Assembly: GCA_015039465.1 (NCBI GenBank)
Contig: MU130240.1
Coordinates: forward strand, 146,647-210,646
Length of the DNA stretch: 64,000 nt
Direction of reading: 5' to 3'
Source: Phlegmacium glaucopus
Lineage: Eukaryota > Basidiomycota > Agaricomycetes > Agaricales > Cortinariaceae
Positions within the stretch are counted from its first letter, which is position 1. Each line of letters opens with the position of its first letter. The notes beneath the pieces were generated by a model. The model searched no databases and had not been told where the DNA came from. It saw nothing but the letters and a program-made list of their open reading frames with translations. Below are positions 1-11,156 of this stretch, one piece after another. Both the position numbers and the translations under genes were made by a program.

Positions 1-743
1 GAATAGTGTGCTTTGAAATCGTCGCTGCTTTATTGGGGCGTCACCATTGGAAAGAAAGACTTGATATTGTTCAAATAATTTATAATTTTATTCGTCGCAC
101 AATGTTTTTCCTTTGTCGTTCTTTGCTCTCGTGCTTTTTTTGACCGAGGTCTTATCCATCCTAACTTGTTCAACCCCTACAAATTCCTACCACTATATAA
201 TAAATAATGAATTTAAAATATTTGGATATATTCAACTAGTTTTTTACAGTACAAATTTCTCTTATATTTAAAACAATTGTGTTTTGTTAAACGTTTGTGA
301 AGAAAAAGTTAATCAAATTTTTAAAGCAAAGAATGAGCCCACTTCATGTGCTCATGTAACTTTTCGTGTGATTGATCTCTTTCGTGCATGTAGGTGGTCT
401 ATGTTTAGAAGGCAAATGCTTCCAAAGCAGGAAAAGATCACGAGTAAAATTTAAAATAGGGCATTTCATGTGCGTATGCATGGATGCGTGCGTGCGTGCG
501 CTTAGCTATTTACTTTTATTGGATCCCTCCCTCTTATTAATATCATACGAGTTCATTTCCTTAACAATTCCTATTGAAAAATTCTTTTGCTTCTGGGAGG
601 CTACTGCTTTTCTGATGATAAATTTGAAGCTCTGAAAGTTAATTCTGCATTAATTTCTAGTTAACAAAAACATCCCCTGTGTCCCTATGGAAAATAAATA
701 GTCATAGTCAAGTGATAGCAATACAGGTACGCTTATGATTCAC
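1..743. other. Intergenic, no gene seen
   Basis: AT-rich sequence with only short open frames that lack coding character. It ends at the stop codon of the small secreted protein gene on the minus strand and presumably holds its 3' UTR and terminator. No repeat or RNA gene was recognised. Confidence 0.5.
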
Positions 744-1524
744 TTACGAAACAACCCAAGCATTTGCAGTTCCCCCAAATGAACCAATGCATTCAGGTAG
801 TAGATTCGGACTACAGACTAGAGCATTCTCCAAACCAATGGCCGCCTTTTCATCATCAGACATGTAAGTTGTTATTCGAACATAAAAAGGAAGGGGCGTA
901 CGAAATCATCCCAGCAGAATTGTAAAGAATGTCCGATATTTACAACATCAGCTTCGAACTCACATCCCGGTCCAGAGATGAGAACTGGGTTTCCGGGTGC
1001 AACTGTGAACGTCCCAGCTAAAATAAGTTTGAGTCAATGAATAGGAAAAGAATGAATGAGAACTTTGAAACCCTACACATTGTGGCGAGGATACTATTGC
1101 GTAGATTGGTACAGTCCGTAATATCAGGTACAAGAGGGTTGGTGAAACATTCAATGGTACCTTCCAAGGCAAATTCCAACCAAAAAATGAGATTTATTTC
1201 GAAACATTCAATTGACGAAACACCTACATGGTGATCCACAAACGCAATTAGTGGTGGTACACTCACTGGCAGACCTTTCATCTACCACGGAGCGGGTCTC
1301 CAACTGTGTAGCACGTTTTACAGGTGCAGAATGGGAGTTACAAGTCACCCTTGTGATATTGAAATTGTACCCGGTTGGGGATATGATTTGCTCAACTGAG
1401 TTCACTGTGCGGTCAGTGCACACTGCCGCAAAGGTAGGTGCTATACGTTTCTAGTTAGAAAGTATGAATGAAGGATGAGAGGCAATGCACTTATTAACAA
1501 AGCTGCAAAGAGGAGAACGAGCAT
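744..1524 (-). CDS. Small secreted cysteine-rich protein, five exons
   Basis: I do not recognise a family. The model joins exons 1524-1491, 1422-1267, 1223-1077, 1017-944 and 845-744, giving 513 nt (170 aa plus stop). Introns are 68, 43, 59 and 98 nt, with GT-AG ends and several clear branch-point-like CTAAC/CTAAT motifs; the phases agree at every junction. The N-terminus MLVLLFAALLIM is hydrophobic and looks like a signal peptide, although exon 1 is only 34 nt. About eight cysteines are spread through the protein (for example VTC, IECF, IECFT, TDC, PGCEF, LVC, PEC). A TATA box lies 41 nt upstream of the ATG. It is probably an extracellular, effector-like protein of unknown role. The weakest junctions are the exon 1 donor and the 98-nt fourth intron. 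Confidence 0.62.
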
Positions 1525-1564
1525 ATTAGTGCAGTTGAGACGAAGAGTAGAGACCGAATGCAGG

Positions 1565-1572
1565 CTTATATA
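1565..1572 (-). promoter_or_regulatory. TATA box of the small secreted protein gene
   Basis: TATATAAG on the minus strand, 41 nt upstream of the proposed ATG at 1524. Spacing and sequence fit a fungal core promoter with a short 5' UTR. Confidence 0.5.
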
Positions 1573-3687
1573 CCTCCATGAGCAAGTTATCCTCAGGCAA
1601 CTCTAAGTGTGGTAGATCGACACTTACAAATGATCATTCTCACTGCGCAATGCCTGCGCAATGCCGCCATAATGTCTGAATCATCAAACTCAAGAACAGT
1701 TCTCCCGCCTCGAGGTGATTACACTTTGCATACCTATGTCAAAACACTTTCTCACATCGTTCACCACCCAGAGAAAGGAAATCCAGTTCCGAAGAAAGGG
1801 GAGACCGGGATATGAACACGAAGTGATTACACTTTGTACCTGATTCCAATACTTTCACACTGTTCAACCAGCCAGAGAAAGGAGACGATTTACCCGGACG
1901 ACCGTGAAACAATATGGATCAACTCAGCGTTGATGCCCAAGGTTTCAAATAGTTGTACTAATTCCAGCCCTCGGATCTTGGAAATGTCAAGGAAATATTA
2001 GAATTTAGTAGTTTTCCATGCACTCGATGAATCTTGGGACCTGGGTAGTATTCCATCCTACATAGTCATGGACGCGATGATCAGGTAGGGGTCCGTCCAA
2101 ATGTTTCGCAAATAGTTAAACAAGCCTTTTACGCGTGGTCGAACTTCCTGGAATCGGAAATGAACCAGGCGAGACGATCGTTAAAAACGTACACCTCGAT
2201 CATAGCATATGCATAAACTCCTTATCGCAGTCCAACTTCAGCCTTGAAATGTTCGAAAAAGTCCACAAGGGTGACGGTGTAACAATTGGGCGAGGAGTAT
2301 TCAATAACCATAGAATGGGGTACTTGAAAGAAAACCAACTGTTAGTGAAAGCCACAGAACATAGCACAGGGAGGGTTAGGGTTAAAAACGAAGCACGTGC
2401 TATAACTTAGTTACAGTATAACACAGGGTCAACGTTTCAGCATGCAAGGTACGGGTGTACATTCTTCGTTATAAAACATATCTGAGTGAACGGCTGGAGT
2501 AAAATGCATTTAAAAGAACAAGTCTCTTCCTTACGTAAGGTTTGTAACATTTGTAACATAATGGCTCAGGCGCCCCCACCTGTCGCAAATCCTTGGCAAT
2601 TTAATAAATACAAGTGCCAACGAACGTCATCCTATCCAATCCGTTGGAAGCTCGAGGTCAATAATCTCGTCATCCGGCTTACCTATCTGAGAACTTACAA
2701 CTCAGGAGTACATAGGCTTCGTCACTTTAAGATATATATTCCAACACGGATGTCGAGGCATGGATATTCCAACACGGATGTCAAGGCATGGACAGGACTG
2801 GCACATGTACATATGTCGGTCCTGGGTAATTGCGTGTGAATATCGTTTGATGGATTGTTTCGATGGGAACAGATTGTATATACCCCGCCCCCCTTCTCCG
2901 GGAGTTCAAACGTTCATTGCTGAAACTCGTAGGCACCATAACTTGAAGGGTCTTTGCAAAAACAATAACCATACTATACTAGACTATACTCTACTAGACT
3001 AGACTAGACTGTACTTATAGAATGATAGCGCTAATTTAATTGTTCTTCAAATCATGACGCCTGTATCCGTACCTGACCGGATCATAAAGCATAAAAGCTC
3101 TAGTTCTTAGCGAAGGCAACTCGTTACCCCTTCGAGAAAGGAATGACGAAATCAGACCTCAAATGTAAATAGAATTGATAGAAGACAAAATATAGCTTTA
3201 TGGAAGTGATAGGTGTGCCGCACCCACGGGTGAGTGCCTGTGAGAATTGTGAATTTTCGGACAGAGTGTATGATGTCAGATGTATGTATCTTAAACGGGT
3301 GGCATAACGAAATGAAAGAATTTTCGCAATTTTGGGAATGGTCATTGGGATCGTTCTGTAGGTTACATAGGGGACAGGGGTTGTATTCAGCGGTTGCTGA
3401 GTGCGGCGTGGGGCCTGGCTTGGAGCCACCTGAGTACTTTCAGAGAATAAAGTTGTGGAGTGGGAAGAGCATGTCTTGTCTCCTTTGAGCATAGCAACCC
3501 AATATCATCAACAACAATTTATTATGCGGACGAGTCTAACCCTGATTCAATTTTTTCCCCGTCATTACCCACCCCTATGCCAGCACTGGTGGCCACCTGA
3601 ATAATCTACCATCGTCTAGTAGACGCCCACATTCGTTTCTACCCGTTTCTCTCCCGTAATTCTAGACGCGCTATTGCGCTCGACAAT
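1573..3687. other. Intergenic with a 28-bp tandem duplication
   Basis: No convincing gene. A 28-bp unit is repeated directly at 2736-2763 and 2764-2791 with one mismatch. A looser duplication of about 100-bp period occurs near 1717-1895, where two stretches share GTGATTACACTTTG and CAGAGAAAGGA. A short run of ACTAGACT-type repeats lies near 2975-3012. The last 150 bp are pyrimidine-rich and are the likely promoter and 5' UTR of the next gene. Confidence 0.5.
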
Positions 3688-5562
3688 ATGCCCGTACGTC
3701 AAGTACGTCAATCTGGGATCCGACATACTGCGGTTGGTCGGGCTCTTATCCTAGATAAAACAATTCAAGGGCGACAGCTCTTAGGCGGCATTGTCGGTTC
3801 TCTACCCGTGCTTGGTCCTATTCTGACTGGAGGTAGTCAATCGTCTCCCCCTCCCCCAGCGCCTCCAGCGCCTCCTGCGCAGAGTCCATCTCCCCCGAGC
3901 TCGACCAATGGTGGTTCTTCTCCTTCCCCCACGAAAGGTGGTAGTGGAGGCGGTGGTAATGGAGGCGGTAGTAGTGGAGGTGGTAGTAGTGGAGGTGGTA
4001 GTAGTGGCGGCGGCGGTAGTAGCGGGAACCCCTCCCCAGGCAATGGCGGTTCTTCGCCTGGCAATGGAAGTAGCGGGGGCTCGTCGTCAAGTAGTGGTAC
4101 AAGCGTTGCTGGGGGTAGTGGGAATCCTCCCCCCTCGACTACAGTAGGCACTCCTTCCTCTCCAATTACTCAGAGTGGAACGTCTATAGGAATCTCACAA
4201 CCCAGTAATTCTGCCTCCAACACTGCTGGTTCCGTCTCGCTGGTCGGTGGCTCCTCCGGGTCGACAGCCCAAAATGGCAGTAGCCAATCCACTCCCTCTG
4301 CTGATGGCAAGACTCCCACGGTTGCGAACGGCCCTCTTTCAGATACAGTTCAGAGTGGCATATCCACTAGCCCTGGCTCTCCTTCCGGTGTCGCTGGAAA
4401 CCAATCAAGCTCGACAAATGGGCCGCTTATAGGAAACGGCTCGTCTACCCTCTCAAACAACAGAAATGCACACCACATATCCTCTGGCGGAATCGCAGCC
4501 ATCATTGTCGTCCTCATTTTACTTCTGACCCTATTCCTCGTCGTATTCTTTTTGCGTCGACGATCAAAGTTACAAAGGGCCGAACGTAAAAATAATTGGT
4601 GGTTCGCCGCTAATCGAACATCACAGACATACGGAGACATCACGACCGCAGAAATCATGCCTGCAGGAACTCGGACAGCCCGTAGTAGCTTTGTCACTAC
4701 TGTTGACCACTCCGAGTCAGCCCACGCCGACGTTACTTATATTATCCCACCGTTTCCTCCTGCCATGGCAGAAGTGGGACGAGAGAATGCCTCGCGTCCT
4801 ACTCTCATCATTAATACTCACGACGACGACAATCAGCCTTTCAACGATGTCCGGTTCTCCATTGGAAGCGCCGGCTCTGATTACTCGCAATATCTCATCG
4901 TCCATAACCGCAATAGTGTCAACCCTGAGCTGCAAGGGGGAAATACCCCCATGTCTGTTCGTCCCTTCTCGCCTTCTGAATCGTTTGCATTTCCTAAACC
5001 GCCGGAACCTGCTGCTGGCTCGGCTGGGGGATCGAGGCCATCGAGTAGTGCTATGAGTGCAAAGCCTTCCATGACATCGTTGAACGCGGGTATTTCCCCT
5101 CCTGGTCTTCCAGTTATTCCAACCCTCCCTTCGATGAGTCCTTTCGATCCCTCTGCCAAAGGCGACCCTCCTAGCCCTACGGCTACCATCATGGCTCGTC
5201 CTTTGGATCCTTTCGCTGACAACAACCCATTTGAAGACTCCAACCCCAGCCCAACCAGCATCTACCCCACAGTCACATTTTCCGACATCGAAGTAGTTCG
5301 TCGACCGTTCATACCTACTCTACCGGATGAACTCGCTGTTAATCCGGATGATTATGTGAGGGTGTTACATAGTTTCGATGATGGGTGGGCTTTGGTTGAG
5401 AAGGCTCCTCAAGGTTCTGACGGAAATGAGAGTCAGGATGGAGGAGGCAACGGGAAGGGGTTAATCCCAATTGATTGTCTGAGGGAACCTGGACAGGACT
5501 TGCCGGATTTTATTGCTTCAAAGAGGATTAGCAGTTATGGAGAATCTTTCGTTGCGTTTTGA
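3688..5562 (+). CDS. Ser/Gly/Pro-rich single-TM protein with C-terminal SH3-like domain
   Basis: A single-exon 624-aa protein. Residues 50-260 are very rich in Ser, Gly, Pro and Thr, including GGGSSGGGSS-type repeats; such regions are usually O-glycosylated and outside the cell. Residues about 268-292 (GGIAAIIVVLILLLTLFLVV) form one membrane span followed by a basic RRRSK stop-transfer. The roughly 310-residue cytoplasmic part has proline-rich motifs and ends in an SH3-like fold: a VNPDDYVRVLHSFDDGWALVE stretch, then GLIPIDCL. The architecture (mucin-like ectodomain, one TM, SH3) resembles the yeast fusion protein Fus1 and related fungal cell-surface scaffolds. No classical signal peptide follows the chosen ATG, only a weak hydrophobic stretch at 31-48, so the start could be wrong or the TM may act as signal anchor. 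No symbol is assigned. Confidence 0.8.
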   Translation: MPVRQVRQSGIRHTAVGRALILDKTIQGRQLLGGIVGSLPVLGPILTGGSQSSPPPPAPPAPPAQSPSPPSSTNGGSSPSPTKGGSGGGGNGGGSSGGGSSGGGSSGGGGSSGNPSPGNGGSSPGNGSSGGSSSSSGTSVAGGSGNPPPSTTVGTPSSPITQSGTSIGISQPSNSASNTAGSVSLVGGSSGSTAQNGSSQSTPSADGKTPTVANGPLSDTVQSGISTSPGSPSGVAGNQSSSTNGPLIGNGSSTLSNNRNAHHISSGGIAAIIVVLILLLTLFLVVFFLRRRSKLQRAERKNNWWFAANRTSQTYGDITTAEIMPAGTRTARSSFVTTVDHSESAHADVTYIIPPFPPAMAEVGRENASRPTLIINTHDDDNQPFNDVRFSIGSAGSDYSQYLIVHNRNSVNPELQGGNTPMSVRPFSPSESFAFPKPPEPAAGSAGGSRPSSSAMSAKPSMTSLNAGISPPGLPVIPTLPSMSPFDPSAKGDPPSPTATIMARPLDPFADNNPFEDSNPSPTSIYPTVTFSDIEVVRRPFIPTLPDELAVNPDDYVRVLHSFDDGWALVEKAPQGSDGNESQDGGGNGKGLIPIDCLREPGQDLPDFIASKRISSYGESFVAF

Positions 5563-6599
5563 AAAGTGAGTTTTTTTGGCGCTGTGCTTTCGGAATTTTT
5601 TTTGACTCTTTTCGACGAATAGATTTCCAACATAGAATAAATGGGTTCTTTGTAGATGGCTTCACTGATGTTTTAAAATTGTGAAACTCTGACTTTATCG
5701 TATCTATCAGCCTATTTATTCGAAAAAACCGCCACATACCCATTCATCCGCTGGCGGCTTTTGGCCCCATCCATTCCATTGTGGTACCCTGATTTATACA
5801 GCGCTTCCTATCTCCGTATCATTCCTAACACACACATCCACACACCTCACATCCACCCCCTACCTCTATCTCTCTAACGCTCCTACACAATTTGCTGCCG
5901 TTTGGATATCCTATCTACTTGCTTCGATCGTTGTTTTTCTACCAGATTTATTTTTTTGATTCCGGCGCTGCCTGTTCCTTTCTTAAACTTTTTTTCTTTT
6001 CACTACGATATGTATAATTCTTTCTACATTGGGTGATTACATGACCTCTGTTCTTTTTTATTATTTCATTCACGACTTACTTTGCCCCCCTGTGTTTCCT
6101 AGTTCTCTTCTTCTTTCTCGCCTCAAATTCCTATTTAAAGATTTTACTACTTATTTTGATCCTTTTGACCTTTTTTTTATATCTCAGTTATCCTGTTTCA
6201 GTATGCTTAAATACGACATTGTGTATGCCTCATATGTAGAGCTAAAAAATCGTATTTGATATTTCTAGAGTGTAAGAGCTCTATCAGATTCATTACGTGG
6301 TGTGGATTTTATATCTACTATCCCGTGAGGTGAGACGCGAGTATTATGCAAAGGCTGTAAGCTAAGTTGTCAATCAATACAAATGAAAAAAGACTTATTT
6401 ATTAGTCTGACTATGATAGACTAGGCAAAGTGGGTGTGTCGAAAATGGATGATTTGACAATTTACTTGTTCGTTTTTTGGCCTCTTTCGGGTCCATTATG
6501 TACACGTGACAAGTTAGAAAGGTCAACTTTCACGCTTTCTTCCACTTGCACAAGCAAAAAAAGTGAATTGCGAAACTACCGATGGCATGGAACGCATAA
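5563..6599. other. Intergenic, T-rich
   Basis: Holds the 3' UTR of the SH3-like protein gene. A long pyrimidine-rich stretch with CACACA and CTCTATCTCTC runs follows. No coding frame of quality was seen. Confidence 0.45.
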
Positions 6600-6609
6600 A
6601 GTTACATAT

Positions 6610-7672
6610 TGCAGTTTAGCCCTATCTCGGGCGCAGGCGACCGTATGTATCTAGTCACCACTGGAGATGATGCCTTTATTAAAGTATGGAGACGACATCA
6701 GAGGGGATCGGACTCTGAGAGCGGTATGTTCAGTGGTGGCTTCTGAAGTTTTTGCTTTGTCTTACTTTCATCTTTCTTCAGATGTTTTGGTATCTTCTTC
6801 AACCTTCGCCTTGGGCTCAGAGAGGCAGGATCACTTTCATGATCGCCTGATCCCTCCATTTTCGCTGTCGCTGTTGGACGTCACATTGCAGTATATGACC
6901 CCATCTTAAACTGCCTTCGTCAAACGCTGACATCTCCAGGGTGTCAAGCAAGTGAACATGCCTACTTCGTTGGTGCAAGCGGTCGTCATCTTGTGACTGG
7001 TGGAGGCTGGGGGGAAAACCATCGTCCTTTGCGACCTCGTCAAAAGCCAAGGTATGTTTCGTCATCCAAGATTTCCACCATGGCTAACTTTCAAAAGTTC
7101 TATGGCAAACTACTACATCGTTAGTGATCGATAGAATCATCATCGCACATCCGAGAGAAAACTCTTTCGCCGTATTCCATTGCTCCACAGCCAACCAGGA
7201 AAGACGCACTGAAATGTCTATCTTCCGTGTCCCTTCGTGTCCGTCTGTGGCTTCGTTCTTGGTTCCGTTTGGCCTTCAAAATGTAATCTGGAACTCAATT
7301 GGGAAGGGTGTAAGATATAGCGTGGTTGGGATCACCCGGGATAGGAAGGGTAGTGGTGTTTGGCGATACATGGCTTCCCTTTAGAGACGACATTCTTCCT
7401 ACCCAAGGTCTCAATGTCCCTATTCATTCTGAAAAGCGAACGTTGTTCGAGGACATTTTCGGCAGTACCGCTTTCTCTAATGACGACATCGACAAGTCAA
7501 CATATCTAATGCCTGCCATTGACACTCTGTTCCATCCACTCGTAACATGGTTGTTGAGTACTCAGGGTGCTGATGTTGACCCCACAATACCGGAAGTGGA
7601 CGAAGAAGACGAGGGTGTTACAATGATAGATGACGCGGTGGAGCAGCCAGTTTTTGCCACCCGTCCAACGTG
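6610..7672 (+). pseudogene. WD40-protein remnant (WDR75/Utp17-like)
   Basis: A decayed gene whose conserved pieces lie in different frames. Near 6635-6720 a WD-repeat blade reads VTTGDDAFIKVWRRHQ and is followed by a GT donor. Downstream come FAVAVGRHIAVYDP and YFVGASGRHLVTGGG, separated by stops. Then LVPFGLQNVIWNSIGKG and VVGITRDRKVVVFGDTW lead into an acidic C-terminus with YLMPAIDTLFHPLV. The order (blades, 'vPF.lrnViW' segment, acidic tail with 'aYLMPpi.tLF') recalls the nucleolar U3-snoRNP subunit WDR75/Utp17/Nan1 of rRNA processing. Frameshifts and stops near 6860 and 7010 and the missing N-terminal half make this non-functional. Its last third recurs at 27.2-27.7 kb. The family name is recalled, not searched. 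Confidence 0.5.
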
Positions 7673-8168
7673 AATATGAAATAAGGGTGAAATGGAACCA
7701 TTCACGACGACTTCTATATCGAGTACCCATCCTTTTGACTCGATACTTTTAATTGTACTAAATTTTTTTTATCTTAGCAAACCATCTGATTCCTTCGAAG
7801 GTCAATGGGGTTGTGCACGGTCTCAAGCCTAATGGGATTTTATGGCATTCCATTGAGACTACCGTTTCTGCACCTGAATACTGGCAATGTATTATGTGAA
7901 CCTCGCTCGACTCAAAGGATAACCAGTTCGGGAGAGGAGAATTTAAATAACTCATATATGTAGAAGCATGCAAATCAGTGCGTGTAGTGAGTGCCTAAAC
8001 GCTGGCAAAAGCTAGCGATTATGTAGATATAAATCAATTATTACGAACCACCGCTCCAACGGATACTTCTTTCCACTTTTTTCCTTCAAAAATCTGGGGT
8101 AGGTGAAACGGAAGGCTCAAGAGCATGTGGGTTGATGTCTTCGGTTGGTAGCCTTCGTTTAGTGTTTT
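7673..8168. other. Spacer between WD40 remnant and F-box gene
   Basis: Noncoding spacer shared with the second copy of the block (about 27.77-28.31 kb). It presumably contains the F-box gene's 3' UTR. Confidence 0.5.
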
Positions 8169-9536
8169 CTAATGAATATCTTCTCTATGTAAGTCCTCCT
8201 CCTCCACAGGCCTGTTACCGGGGGTCAGAACACAAATTATGCCTACGCCGCCCGAAGCTCCTGCGAACTGCTTGGCTACGTCGGCTGACAGATAGATTTT
8301 TTGGAGGGGAGATCCAAGCTGTCTCCTAATGTGTGTCCACCTGGCAATAACATCTGTCTGAGCCACGTCGACTTCAAGGAAAGCCAGTTTTGGACAGAGG
8401 ATACATCTTGAGGGTTCCTGTGCTGGCTTCTTACCAATATAAAGAAAGAATTCGAGAAATTGAGGTTTGACGTTTCCGATACGGAACAATGTAAGAAGAG
8501 GCATAGACTGTAACCAGCCGATAACGCTAATCGATGATCGAGGACCGGGGACAAAGCCAATGTTGTGTAGCCATAGGATTTTTATTTTGGGCATGTTTGA
8601 CCTCAGGAGGTCATATAACATCGAGTAGTCTTCTCCAAAAAGGTTCCTCAGTCTAAGTTTCAGAACGTTCGGGGCGAATATCTGGGCACAAACATAAGTA
8701 GCGTACTGCTCACTGAAATTTGCTAAGCTGAGTAGTCTGAGTGAGGGAATAAGAACAGGCTTCAGCCCCGGGGTTGTTTTCTCTAACAATTCAGGACTAA
8801 CTCCATCCAACCGTAATTTGTGTAAGGCCGGCGAGCCACCAAGCAACGCACGAAATTGGCTGAGAGTAGGAGACCTATCCAAAGGTAGTCTCCGTATGTC
8901 AAGAACGGTGATGTTGGTAAGGATAGGAGTCGTCCAATCGATGTTTACGCCATTCAAGGTCAAACTTTTGAGGGAGGGCACAGTAGCGCCACCGAAGAGA
9001 GGTATTGGTTTGGGGTATTTGTAGCTGGTACCTATCTGTACAGATGGCGATCCTGAGCTGTGCATCTCGAGTCGTTCCAATATCATAGGGCAGCCTTTCT
9101 TTTGCACGACACGGAAGGCATCAAGGACGACCAGAATAGGATCCAACTCCTGAAAATTTATAGCGATCATACGGATGTTGGAGATTTTATTGAAAAGCCT
9201 TTCGAGCAGGTTTTGCAATGTCGAAACTGATATTGGTCTTTCCTTCGTATCGTTGATTAAAATGTCTAGGGGAGCATTGGAACTTCTTTTAAGCCAGGTG
9301 AGAGACCTTTCAAAGTTGGGAAGGTCGTCAACCCAGATGAAACTCCATAGCAGAGGATCCTTTAAGGCTATTTCTCGCCAATAAACACAAACCCCGGTCA
9401 ACCACAGACGCCATTGGACAGCATGTTTTGTGCTCACTGCTGACCAAATGACATAGCGGAAGATGTTGGTCACAACCTCTGGTGGCAAACGATTGATCCT
9501 GAATATGAAGGGAGTTATTTTGCCTCTAGGAGCCAT
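8169..9536 (-). CDS. F-box-like domain protein with LRR-like C-terminal part
   Basis: 455 aa from the ATG at 9536. The open frame continues 43 codons upstream without an ATG. I chose the internal ATG because MA.R followed by the FRIN motif is conserved in the paralogue at 28.3 kb. The N-terminal F-box-like motif reads INRLPPEVVTNIFRYV, then WRLWLTGVCVYWREIALKDP and LLWSFIW, the typical Agaricomycete F-box arrangement. The rest contains leucine-rich segments such as LPLFGGATVPSLKSLTL. Such proteins are thought to recruit substrates to SCF ubiquitin ligases through Skp1; the target is unknown. The single-exon reading frame is intact. It belongs to a duplicated block, so it is one of two local paralogues. 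Confidence 0.83.
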   Translation of the reverse strand: MAPRGKITPFIFRINRLPPEVVTNIFRYVIWSAVSTKHAVQWRLWLTGVCVYWREIALKDPLLWSFIWVDDLPNFERSLTWLKRSSNAPLDILINDTKERPISVSTLQNLLERLFNKISNIRMIAINFQELDPILVVLDAFRVVQKKGCPMILERLEMHSSGSPSVQIGTSYKYPKPIPLFGGATVPSLKSLTLNGVNIDWTTPILTNITVLDIRRLPLDRSPTLSQFRALLGGSPALHKLRLDGVSPELLEKTTPGLKPVLIPSLRLLSLANFSEQYATYVCAQIFAPNVLKLRLRNLFGEDYSMLYDLLRSNMPKIKILWLHNIGFVPGPRSSISVIGWLQSMPLLTLFRIGNVKPQFLEFFLYIGKKPAQEPSRCILCPKLAFLEVDVAQTDVIARWTHIRRQLGSPLQKIYLSADVAKQFAGASGGVGIICVLTPGNRPVEEEDLHREDIH

Positions 9537-10039
9537 GAGATTGTTCAAGCTGTAGTGACAATTATATACTGATGTGGAACGAGCAAGTGGCTTCTGAGGT
9601 AGGATGGGGATTGACTTGAGTGCGCACAGGGAGCATTCAAATGACCTGAGTAGTGGTCTAACCAAGAAGGAACACGGATGTCTTTAGGGCTCTGTGAAGG
9701 CCCCGGGAAGCGCCTGATGGGTGGTGTCCACGAACTTGGCTATTTGAGGTTAGTTTTGGCGGGTCTCTTGTTCGAAAATTTGTCTATTTGGGGGCAGATT
9801 TTTGCTAAGTAATGATGACAGGGCCTCAGTACTCATTAGGTGATGCATGGTACTCATTAGGTGATGCATGAGGCCACAATATAAGGCGCAACGCTGACAG
9901 CTTGCTGTTGGATCCATCCAAGAGCAACCCAACGGGCCAACGCGCAAACAATTACCTTTTTGGGCACGTGGCCACCTCTGTCCAAATTTGGCTATCCTAA
10001 GCCCAAGGGCGATATTTTGGCGATATTGGACAATTTCCT

Positions 10040-10705
10040 CAGTACATTTGGGAGTTGGAAACTCCGGCGTCAACTCCGGCGATCACAATTTCTGCCGTAG
10101 TCACGTAAAACGTCACAAGCCAGAGTTTACCTCAGATCTGTTTGGAACGCGAAGGCACTTTCTACTTAATCCTAAGCCAGGTATTTGAAATAAATAAAGA
10201 ACTCTCTATTGTCCTTAAAGAAGTTGACTTCCAAGATTGACATTGGGTTGTTCAATGAGAAAGGCATAAGAAACACATCACAGCCACAGTGATTTTAACT
10301 ATTTAAATATTTATTGAGCAGTGGAAAATAATATTTGAACATGTATCGCGGCTGACACACTAACACAGTGACTTAGACTAACACTGCAGGTTGTGATGGA
10401 GATATTTATAGATAATGCAAGTTAATTTATTTATTTTGAGCGTTTGCTTGGATAAAAGGGCCTCAGGACATATAAATTATTGCTTCAATTATGGGCCATG
10501 TGTTTCTTGAAAAAATGCTCATACCAGTGTTGTGAAGGCGGGCAGGTCACAAGACTACGGCGGAAATTGCCGCCATAGTTTTGATGCTGTTGTGGCAGTG
10601 CCATCTGTACTCAGGAGTCAATGGATTATATTGATTAGATACCAAACAAGATAACTAGAGTCCAGTTACACTATCCCACCGTAGTTTCCAACTCACAAAT
10701 GCCCT
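10040..10705. mobile_element. 666-bp non-autonomous hAT-like MITE
   Basis: Flanked by direct repeats CAATTTCCT (10031-10039 and 10706-10714). Ends are inverted repeats: CATTTGGGAGTTGGAAACTC inside the left end against CATTTGTGAGTTGGAAACTA reading inward from the right. The equivalent place in the second copy of the block (about 30735) has no insert and reads GGACGATTTCCCGG, an empty site. An 8-9 bp target duplication suggests a hAT-type transposase acting in trans. There is no internal gene. Confidence 0.78.
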
Positions 10706-11156
10706 CAATTTCCTGGGCACCAATAATCAGGAGCTTCCTGAAGCGTTCAAATTATGGTGATAATCGAGGAATCCATGAAAGTGGTGCCGACTTTTCCTGA
10801 CAATGGCAATTCCGAAAGACACACTTCCCTTTCAACAACAAAGTGGGTGCACTAATAATAATATGGGCACAAAGCAAGGGAAGAGGTATCACTGGCCCAT
10901 TTAGATGACAGTAGACTTTCATGAGTGTTACACAAGGCTATAGTCATCAGTAGTTTAGCAAATAGCTTTTTTCTGCTTGTACAAGGGAAAAAAGTGGCAA
11001 AAAGGGACAAAAGCGGCAGGTTCAAAAAGCCATGTGCCTAATTCAAAAAAGCTGGCTACTTTTTATGTTGCTCAAGGGAAAGGAAAAGCAGAAAAGCTAC
11101 AGAAAGTGACAGAAAGCTAGGAAAAGCGAAGTATGTATCTATATAATTCTGCTGAC

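Larger units (their letters stand above)
7170..10938. repeat. Segmental duplication, copy 1 (WD40 remnant + F-box gene)
   Basis: This block is similar along its length to 27215-30970 in the same orientation: the WD40 remnant, the F-box gene and the F-box upstream region. Copy 1 differs by a 666-bp MITE (10040-10705), by a 21-bp tandem doubling of the TACTCATTAGGTGATGCATG motif near 9836-9869, and by the large transposon that starts at about 10939. Similarity resumes beyond that transposon near 22228-22275 (GACTTTAGTCGCCG...) against 30977-31025. Confidence 0.85.

Noticed and set aside
2486..2839. 117-aa plus-strand frame
   Set aside because: It includes the 28-bp tandem duplication and has no coding-like composition or splice context.
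3818..4151. Long frames on the opposite strand and other frames of the Gly/Ser-rich gene
   Set aside because: They are proline- or tyrosine-rich mirrors of a repetitive GGT/AGT codon region and have no independent signals.
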